A stretch of 64,000 nucleotides of DNA from Berberis thunbergii (taxonomy: Eukaryota > Streptophyta > Magnoliopsida > Ranunculales > Berberidaceae): NCBI GenBank assembly GCA_003290165.1, contig QNQO01005892.1, positions 372,001-436,000 on the forward strand. The letters run 5' to 3'. The stretch's first letter is position 1; each line of letters starts with the position of its first letter. The translations under genes and the position numbers were made by a program. Below are positions 56,254-64,000 of this stretch, piece by piece. Below the pieces are notes generated by a model. It saw only the letters and a list, made by a program, of their open reading frames with translations, searched no databases and was not told the DNA's origin.

Positions 56254-59102
56254 ATGGCGTCCTCATCGACACCAGGACCAGGTACGTTCGATCGATTTCT
56301 TTTTTTTTTTCCTGAGATGTAGAGATCGATCGATCGATCGTTCCTGTTATGTGAGTCGACGCATTTCATCGATTTCTGTTTTTTTTTCCTGAGATGTAGA
56401 GATCGATTGATCGATCGTTCCTGTTATGTGAGTCGACCCATTTCATCGATTCATCGATTTTTGTTTTTTTTTCCTGAGATGTAGAGATCGATCGATCGAT
56501 CGTTCCTGTTATGTGAGTCGACCCATTTCATCGATCGATTTCTGTTTTTTTTTTCTCTGCTAGTATTCTCTGAATCTCTGCAAGTGGGTATGTTTTTTTT
56601 TTGAAATTTCAGCGATTTCAACAATCGATTCGATTCGATTCATTCGATTTTTTTTCCTGCAAGTGCATGAAACTTCCTGCGATTCGTTTTTTCTTGCAAG
56701 TGTATGTTTTTTCTTGAAGTGTATGAATCTCTGCAAGTGTATGCTTTTTCTTGAAATTTTTTTTCCTGCAAGTGTATGTTTTCCTTCCTTGCACCTATTT
56801 GCTGGAAAGTGAAAAGTGAAAACTAAATAAGAAATCAAAATTGGTTTTAGCAGGCCAAGGAACTGGGGATGATCTTTGGAAGCATGTGACAAGATTAGGA
56901 AAACCAAATGAAGGTGGGGGAAACCTTAGATGGAAGTGTAACTATTGTCAGAAAGAATATACAGGCTCCCTTACTAAATTGAAGCACCACTTGTCGAAGA
57001 TAAGTGGTCATGGGATAGCTATTTGTGCCAAAATCTCCCCCATACAACTTAGAGAGGTGCAAAAATTTATTGATGAAGCTGCATTGAAAACAGAAAGTTC
57101 AAGGATACGAAGTGTTCCTTTACCTCCTTCAGTGGGATCAAGTAGTCACCCTCACCTGAGTTCAAGTAGTGGGGGGTTGGCCCTTCAGTTCCACTTTCAT
57201 ACAATGAACAGAGGAAGAGGAGAGCCATTACTAATCCTATTGCACATGCGTTCAATATGAGTGAGCGACAAGAGTTGGATGCTTTGATTGCAAGGGCGTT
57301 CTACTCAGTTGCCTTGCCATTCAACCTTGCAAGGAATCCATATTTTCAGGAGGCTTTTACCTTTGCAACGAATAAAACAAAGTCTATTAGTGGTTACAAG
57401 ATTCCTGGGTATAACGCATTGAGGACGACATTGCTTCAAAATGAAAGGAGCAACATTGAGAGGTTGTTGGAAGGAACAAAGTCCACATGGGTTACTAAAG
57501 GGGCAACAATTGTTTGTGATGGGTGGACTGATTCTCAAAGGAAGTCTCTCATTAATTTCATAGTGATTAATGAGGGTGGTCCAATGTTCTTAAAGGCTGT
57601 GAACTGTGAAGGGGAATACAAAGACAAGTTCTTCATTGCTAATTTGATCAAGGAAGTTGTACGTGAGATTGGGCCAAGGAATGTCGTTCAAGTTATAACC
57701 GACAATGCTCCAGTTTGTAGGGCTGCAGGTTTACTTGTTGAGAACGAGTATCCTGAGGTTTTTTGGACACCTTGTGTAGTTCACACTCTCAACCTTGCCT
57801 TGAAGAATATATGCGCTCCAAAGAACACGCCTGCAAATGAAAAGGCCTACAGTTTGTGTAGTTGGATTATTGATGTTGTTGGGGATGGGGTGATGATCAA
57901 AAACTTTGTCATGAACCATTCCATGAGGTTGCACATGTTTAATGAGCATTCGAGATTGAAGTTGCTTTCCATAGCTGAGACACGCTTTGCTTCAAGCATA
58001 ATTATGCTGAAGAGGTTGAAAGACATTAAAAGTAGCATCCAAAGTATGGTGATTGGAGATAAGTGGGATTCCTATAAGGAAGATGATGTTGACAAAGCAC
58101 GGATTGTGAAAGAAATACTATTGGATGACTTGTGGTGGGACAAAGTGGATTATGTGCTTCGTTTCACAGAGCCTATTTATTCAATGTTGCGGAGGGCTGA
58201 TACAGATAAGTGTTGTCTTCACTTGGTGTATGAGATGTGGGATGTTATGATTGAGAAAGTGAAACAAGTTATTTATCGTCATGAAGGAAAGGAAAATACT
58301 AGTGAGGAGGAGTCAGAGTTTTTTTCAGTGGTGCATCAGATATTGGTAGATCGATGGGAGAAAAACAACACACCACTGCATTGCTTAGCACATTCCTTGA
58401 ATCCAAGGTAAATAATTCCATTGTTTTTAATTTTTTATTCTACTTATTTTTATTTGGGACATTGCTAATATTAATATATAATATAGGTATTATAACACCG
58501 AATGGTTGCAAGAGGATCCTAATCGTATTGCGCCACACAAAGATCCTGAAATTACAAATGAGAGAAATATATGTTTCAAGAGATACTTTCCTCTAATTGA
58601 AGACAAAAGAGTGGTTGTTACAGAGTATGTAAAGTTTTCAACTGTTGCTGGGCAGTTTGCAGAAAGTGATGCTATACAGAATAGAGCATACCTAGATCCT
58701 GATGTGTGGTGGGTTGCTCATGGTACCAGTGCACCTAATCTCTTGAATATTGCTTTGAAGTAACTTGGCCAACCTTGTTCTTCCTCATGTTGTGAGAGGA
58801 ATTGGAGCACATATAATAACATCCACAAATTAAAAAGGAACAAATTGACTCCAAAACGAGCTGAAGATTTAGTGTATGTGCATTCCAACCTTCGTCTTTT
58901 GTCAAGAAGAAAACAAGAGAACCAAGAAGGTGAGACAAGGATGTGGGATATCACAGGAGATACTATTGATTCGTTGGATTTGGATACTACTGGAGTGCTT
59001 GAGATTGCCAGTCTTTCGCTTGATGAACCTGAGCTAGAGGCTGGACTGTTGGCTGTAGAAAATGTGATAGTGGATGAGCTAGTTAATGAAGAAGAGATCT
59101 AG
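56254..59102 (+). pseudogene. hAT transposase (BED finger, DUF659, dimerisation domain)
   Basis: Three exons fit: 56254-56281 (M-A-S-S-S-T-P-G-P), 56854-58407 and 58487-59102, with GT..AG borders that keep phase. The BED zinc finger has K-C-N-Y-C-Q-K-E-Y and L-K-H-H-L (about 56935-57000). DUF659 has C-D-G-W-T-D-S-Q and I-T-D-N-A, giving two expected catalytic Asp contexts, then T-P-C-V-V-H-T-L-N-L-A. The C-terminal dimerisation domain has W-W-V-A-H-G and N-W-S-T-Y. Two lesions: a frame change at the G-run 57171-57176 and a TAA at 58761-58763 replacing a Leu codon. About 720 residues otherwise; low decay implies a recent insertion. Confidence 0.85.
56282..56600. repeat. ~80-bp tandem repeat with (GATC)n in hAT intron 1
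   Basis: CCTGAGATGTAGAGATCGAT begins units at 56311, 56388 and 56473 (spacing 77 and 85 bp). Each has GATCGATCGATCG, TTCCTGTTATGTGAGTCGAC and a T-run. It lies in the first intron of the transposase. Confidence 0.8.
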
Positions 59103-59942
59103 CCGCCTTGCTGGTGACTGGTGAGTTTTTAAAATTATCAATTTACAGTATCAAGTTAATGAAATATTGAAATTATATGAGTATGACTTGACTATTTGAC
59201 TACTTTATGAGATTTACAGTATCAATTTACAGTATCAAGTTAATGAAATTATGTTTTATGAGTATGACTTGACTATTTGAGTAGTTGAGCTTGACTTTAT
59301 GATGCATTTGTAAATTTGAATGTATTATTGATATGTTTGAATTTGATGAGTTACAAAAATATATATTAAAAAATTAAGTTTGACCGTGTCGTCGAGTCCT
59401 ATTTTTTTGAAAATTGCCGAGTCGCCGTGTCGTGTCCGTGTCCGAGTCCGTGCATCCTTGAAATTTATATGATGGAAGACATTGTGCACACGGCTCAAAA
59501 AATCAGCATTTGAGATTGAAAGTCATGGTTTATGATTTATCAGACTATCGCAATTTCTAGCAATCTATTTGGACCAATTGGCTTACTAAACCCTGAGCAA
59601 AGTCAATATAAACTGAGCATTCAATATTTTAGTTGGAATACCAACTATAAGAGACATGTAGAGTAGAATGACATATTGGAGCACTGGAGGCCCGAGAATA
59701 GGAAGTGGAGTAGAAAACATATTTAGTCACTTGAAATATGTTTACTAGGTGATGCAAATTTACCTCTTCATGTTTTTGTATTATGTTAAGCTTATAAAAC
59801 CATGTAAAAAACCTAAATATTGAAGCATTCAACATTTTAGTAAATGGTGCTTGAATCTGCACCGTATAGCATTGCTTCTTAATATTATCTGAATAACAAC
59901 GAAATCAAAAATCTTACGGTAACTGTCTCAGGTATCTCAAAC

Positions 59943-60043
59943 CTCAGTTCTTTGGTCCTCCAAATGTTTCTCCCTGTCCTTAAGTTGTAGATGTTCCTTC
60001 TCCTCTAAACTGTTACGTAGCTGGCTCACTTGTTTCTCCAGCA
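59943..60043 (-). pseudogene. Coiled-coil exon fragment, unidentified
   Basis: 101 bp between a splice acceptor (TTTTTTTAAG) and a donor (GAG|GTTTGAG) encode L-E-K-Q-V-S-Q-L-R-N-S-L-E-E-K-E and D-R-E-K-H-L-E-D-Q, a clear heptad-repeat segment. It recalls coiled coils of plant kinesins, but I cannot assign it. Same strand as the MAP3K and MED15a fragments. Confidence 0.4.
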
Positions 60044-61081
60044 CTTAAAAAAACTAAACACTTAAAAAAACCTTTAAAAAAAATAGTAAATGATTAGGTC
60101 ATTGGTTTACTGAATTATTATTGTCATGCAACATTTGAAAACTTGTAGTTGTATCATGATAGAATGCAGAGTCAGTGAGATGAGAATTAATTTTAGAGAA
60201 GTGTCTAACATAATATTAGGATAATTTTGGAATTCAAAGTGGTCTATCTCACTATACATACAACCAATTTGTTCTAGCATCTGGCCAGGAAAATGGGAAC
60301 AAAATTCTAGAAATATGTAAGCGTCAAACAAAAAAAAAGCCAAATAATATGATGCTCAAGAACTCCGAGTAAGCTGTATATTAAGCGCATCAATGTCTTT
60401 TAAATGCATATGCTACAGATTTAGATGTTGATTCTCTATCATAAAAGATGTATAAGGGCATTCATGTCTAGGAAATTTCAAATAGCGATTGCCAATAAAA
60501 TCTACCTAATGCTACAAATATGAGTTAGAACATTAATGACACAGTGATCCTCCACATTATTATGTGATTCCATGGGGTCCATGCTCTTGAAAGTAAACAT
60601 AAATTGTTGATACAAAACACATCCACTAAAGCATCTGCTCACTCTGAAAATGGCCACTTAAAATCTATGCTCAGAGATGTAAGATATGAGCTGAGTTACA
60701 CTCACTTAAAATCTGCTCACTCTGAAATTGGTCAAATGTAAAATACCAGGATTCCTTTATGGACTTAGTTGCTGAATAATTGGATTCTTTTCATGAATTT
60801 TCTACAGTGCTGCATTTGGGGCCCATCCACCTTAAGCAAAAGATTTGTAAAACTACTTACTTATTCAGTGTAGCATCAAAACCTTGGCTAAATATTACAA
60901 TTGACAACTTTATGCTAGGTTTTAGAAAATATATTCTGGAAACCTAAAATGAGGGGACATTAACTGCTTATCCAAACCCAAATTCATGGCTAGACTGTAT
61001 GCATATCAACTCTAGATAGGAAACATATTAACCTATTTTCAGAACTTGGGAAAAGCCAATAACAAGAGATATTATACTTAC
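60044..61081. other. No gene seen; intron-like
   Basis: AT-rich sequence between two minus-strand exon-like pieces, consistent with intron DNA of a captured fragment. No ORF or repeat recognised. Confidence 0.4.
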
Positions 61082-61186
61082 AACTTCAAGCATTGCGAGT
61101 ATTTGCAATTGCATATTGGTTTATTCGGTGTACCATCTCATGAATCATCATTAGGAGACGGATACAATTTCGGCAACTCTCGTCTC
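61082..61186 (-). pseudogene. Exon fragment with C-x2-C, unidentified
   Basis: 105 bp with acceptor TTTCAG and donor GTAAGT. One frame reads E-S-C-R-N-C-I-R-L-L-M-M-I-H-E-M and ends at a TGA just before the donor (possibly a decayed Arg codon). The protein is not recognised. Confidence 0.35.
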
Positions 61187-61799
61187 CTGAAACAAGATAA
61201 GAAAGAAAATTTTAGACCTATATAAAAGGCAAGCCTAGTAATTAATTCTATCAAATATGAAAATTCATTTGATAAACATAAATCAACAAACATAATCTAT
61301 TTTTGTTTAATTCACTCATAAAACATCACATCCAACTTTCTACCATTTCCAAATTATATCACATCTACAAATTAATTGTCAACATACACTTTCCGACAAC
61401 TCTAACCTTTTCAACTGTGTGCAAAAGACATAAAGGTGAGCTAGAGAGAATGGATGGGCATATGTATCAAGCTAAAGTTTTCTCTACCAAGATCAACTTT
61501 TTATTTGCGAGGCATGATTTAATTTGGAACTGCAAAATTCTTACCATGTTGATTTTAAATTTTGAAAAATTCGCAAGCGTCCCTATAATCTAACAAGTTG
61601 TAAGCTCTCATGAAACAATATTCGCAGATGAGATTTCAAAAAAATATTCGCAGTTGTAAGCTCTCATGAAATAATATTTGCTGTGGTTGCCTTCCAAAAA
61701 AAAATATTCGCAGATGAGATTTCAAAAATAGTGAGAAGAAGAATGTGTAAAATCCTAAAAAAAAAAAATAGACGTTGAGAGGCTAAAATTGCACCAAAC

Positions 61800-62048
61800 T
61801 CACACACTTTTTAGTGAAGATCGAGGAAGCAGAGGCGACTGAGGGCTTGAAAGCAGCTTCAACTCTATTTGATGCTTGTGCTGTTGATTCTCCGGTGTCA
61901 CAACGCCATTGGAAGCGTTACTAAGATCCAACTTCCTCACAAACCTCTTCAACGTGGAACCTGAAGACACTGTGACTAGTGGTGTTGTAGTAGTTGGGGA
62001 TTTGAACTCGAACTTGCGTGTGCTTTTCTCCATCCAAATTTCAAACAA
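61800..62048 (-). pseudogene. Ser/Thr-rich first-exon-like ORF, unidentified
   Basis: 82 codons from 62048 (or the second Met at 62033): M-E-K-S-T-R-K-F-E-F-K-S-P, then L-K-R-F-V-R-K-L-D-L and L-L-S-S-P-Q-S-P-L-L-P-R. Codon use looks coding-like and the ORF sits in the same orientation as its neighbours. I do not recognise the family. Confidence 0.35.
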
Positions 62049-62361
62049 TTGTTCACACGAATTTAAAAAAAAACCCTCGAGAATCTCTCAATGAAATCAA
62101 TCAATCTGAGATCGAACAATTTTTCAAACATCGAAGCACCAAAAATTTCAATAAAGCACGATTAAACAAAACAAAGAGAACAAAATTCTCAAACCGAACC
62201 GCTCAAGAACATTTCAAACTCTAACAAAGCTCAAATCACAAAGAAATTAAAACTTACTGCTCATAATTCAACTTTCCATGCGGAAACTGTAACAGAGCTC
62301 AACAAAACCCGGTTTGATCATCAAAGAAATACATAATCAAGAATCAAAACATGAAAATAAC

Positions 62362-62718
62362 CTTGAATCGCTTGTAGAGACCAAACTAAGACACTTCGAA
62401 TTCCTTGAGAATTTCATAGTGAAACAGATCGAGATGCCTCTTGACCAAATCAGATCGAGAGGAGACGAGATCCTTCAAATTTGAGATCGTCGTCGGTGCT
62501 TTCTCGAAAGGAGATCTGGCGGTTCTCGGTTGGATCATAACAGATGCAGCCGCTATGGTCACGGTCTTCTTCTTCAAGGCGGAGGTTTTGAAGCCTTTCA
62601 CACTAAAATCGAACGACGGCTTCGAAGGAGAGTCGCGGGAGAAATAAGAGGTTTTGAGAGGGAGTGGAAAAGCCAGAAGGTTCACAGTCGTTTTCGCTGC
62701 TGATGATCTCTTCTTCAT
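62362..62718 (-). pseudogene. First exon of a basic coiled-coil protein gene, with premature stop
   Basis: Starts M-K-K-R-S-S-A-A-K-T-T and runs 110 codons with I-S-N-L-K-D-L-V-S-S-R and L-F-H-Y-E-I-L-K-E-F-E-V-S. It resembles the start of a plant family with an S-E-I-L-K-E-x-E-A-S-Q-S-R-L-H-K-R-F-K region; I recall the pattern but not a name. Here the Q codon is TAG. Past it the frame reads L-Y-K-R-F-K followed by a GT donor (AAG|GTTATT near 62362). The following exon is not found, so only exon 1 is present. Confidence 0.5.
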
Positions 62719-62991
62719 CTTCGTTTCGCTCTGGGGAAGGAAATGGTGGTGGTGTTTAGAAGGGGAGACGATTAAACTCCATTATTGCACATGAGAGAAT
62801 AGACAAACACACTATTGGGTGATGTAGTAGAGGCGAGCAAGAGGAGGGAAAAAGGTCGAGCGAAAAAATTTGGGGGCGCCAAAAACGCCCGCCGTTCATT
62901 TAGATAGCGTTTTTCAATTTTAAAGTCCATTACAATTTGATTTTTCATAGCATAATTGTGCAAAACGCTATTGGGAAATGCTATTAATGAG

Positions 62992-63007
62992 CATTTGTGT
63001 TGTAGTG
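62992..63007 (+). repeat. CACTA-like right terminus
   Basis: CATTTGTGTTGTAGTG ends in TAGTG, the CACTA right-end signature. Inside it, copies of AAACGCTAT/ATAGCGTTT and AATAGC occur in both orientations (62903-62990), as in subterminal repeats. A partner with one mismatch lies at 5112-5127. Confidence 0.5.
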
Positions 63008-64000
63008 CACAGAAGGTAAATTAGACATCTCTTGTCCATAGATCTTCTCAAAATCATCTTGCTAAATATTCCATCTAATACCAATGTGAGTATTTGTCGT
63101 GGGTTATTAGACATATAAAAACCCATTTTCCCAAAGAAAAATGGGAGTGAAAGTGAAAATCCAAATTATAAGGTATTTAGAAAAAAAAAGTTCTGAAAAA
63201 AAAAGAAAAAGAAAAAGAAAAAGAAAAAGAAAAAAGAGGTTCTTAAGAAGAAAACAAATAAAAAACGGATTGTAAAGAAAGGAAAATAAAGGAAATAATT
63301 GATGAGTCCAATACCAATGTGAGCCTTTGTATTAGACATATAAAAAAAACCCATTTTCCCATTTATTAAGCTACTTGAAAACCCTACCTTTTTAGAAAGA
63401 TCTATTTACTTACCATCTATCCCACTCTTCATCATAATAAAAAAAAACCAAATTCGATTATTTTTTCTTAGAGTAGTCCTAATTAACCCTATGGTAAGGT
63501 ATGGTAAGAAGTGGAAAGTAGATGAGAAGGCGCTATGATGGGTAACTCGACATTCTTGCAAGTGATCATCATTCCTTCCATGAGACTATTATTTTTTTCA
63601 TGTCCATTTATTCTTATGAGCATGTGAGAAGTTTGAATTTTTGCATTTACTCTTTTCCTAGCATGCAAAAGAAAAATATTTTACTCAAACTTAGAGTGAT
63701 CATTTCAGAGAATTAACTGGTGAGTTTTGAAGTCAAAACGGCTATTCCAAAGGTGGATTAGGATATGCATTACGTTGACACGAAAAGTTACATTTGTTGG
63801 TTATTCACACACACACACACCTTGTTCCAAAGTTGCTCACTTGTAAGGTGCATTTTAATAACTAGTTACATATGTCTCTTGTCTTTTATGTGGTTGAATA
63901 ACAAGAATATTCTCTGAGAAAAAAAAAAGGAGACACATCAATTTTGTTTCCAAAAAAAAAAATGTTTGGGGGTGTCATCCTGGATAACCCTCAGGAGGCT
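63008..64000. other. No gene seen; A-rich DNA with short repeats
   Basis: A ~55-bp phrase (ctaataccaatgtgag ... ttagacatataaaa ... cccattttccca) occurs at 63076-63135 and again at 63310-63361. (GAAAAA)n runs at 63200-63235 and (CA)n at 63808-63822. No coding sequence. Confidence 0.5.

Larger units (their letters stand above)
55860..59460 (+). mobile_element. hAT transposon, nearly intact
   Basis: Ends AATGATGCACCGACTC and (reverse) AAGGATGCACGGACTC agree at 14 of 16 positions. Flanks AATATATA (55852-55859) and AATTTATA (59462-59469) form an 8-bp duplication with one change. Subterminal DNA is crowded with GGACACG/CGTGTCC-type motifs in both orientations (55890-56080; 59390-59450), the usual hAT transposase-binding style. 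It carries a BED/DUF659/dimerisation-domain transposase in the same orientation. It inserted into the captured gene block. Confidence 0.85.

Noticed and set aside
56560..56907. Lys-rich minus-strand ORF
   Set aside because: It reads the T-rich intron of the hAT transposase backwards.
63166..63354. Phe-rich minus-strand ORF as a membrane protein
   Set aside because: It is the translation of (GAAAAA)n simple sequence.

Overview
The window is nuclear DNA of a flowering plant, probably a eudicot. The evidence is AT-rich intergenic sequence, Ty3/gypsy elements of the Tat and Athila lineages, Ty1/copia, L1- and RTE-type LINEs, a TRIM, hAT and Mutator-like transposons, plant-type SINE and MITEs, and fragments related to plant MED15a and the NPK1/ANP MAP3Ks. 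The species cannot be named from the sequence. I see no intact host gene, tRNA, rRNA or CRISPR array; almost everything is mobile DNA or its debris, much of it nested.

Layout. 1-840 is a tandem array of ~330-bp units, each holding a ~140-bp near-perfect hairpin. 1.5-3.7 kb (minus) is a decayed Mutator-like transposase with FAR1-type, MULE, SWIM and C-terminal OTU-protease-like parts. 4.85-5.07 kb is a tRNA-derived SINE. 5.1-9.1 kb is gene-free, with MITE-like foldbacks. 9.1-19.6 kb is a minus-strand Tat-lineage retrotransposon with two RNase H regions, an antisense ORF containing an intron, a TRIM inside that intron, and a 183-bp tandem array. 19.7-24.4 kb is a related partial element with its own LTR, antisense ORF and ~125-bp array.

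26.1-36 kb is an L1-type ORF1 remnant. It is interrupted by a three-LTR copia compound element (27130-34171, target duplication GGAAC), and sequence downstream holds a hAT-type element (34776-35618). 36.1-37.8 kb is the 5' part of another Tat-like element. 37.8-52.16 kb holds two Athila-type copies arranged head to tail around a shared LTR region. An RTE LINE with a 13-bp target duplication sits between them (46434-48701).

52.2-62.7 kb is the most unusual region. Minus-strand exon fragments of several unrelated genes lie in one orientation with recognisable splice sites: MED15a-like, NPK1/ANP-like MAP3K, two unidentified exons and a basic protein's first exon. A nearly intact hAT transposon (55860-59460, plus strand) splits the block. 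The block ends near a TAGTG-type terminus at 63007. 63.0-64.0 kb is A-rich with no gene.

No pathway links these genes. Their shared history is nested insertion, LTR-LTR recombination, deletion and probable gene-fragment capture. All assignments come from reading translations and motifs by eye, without a database search.
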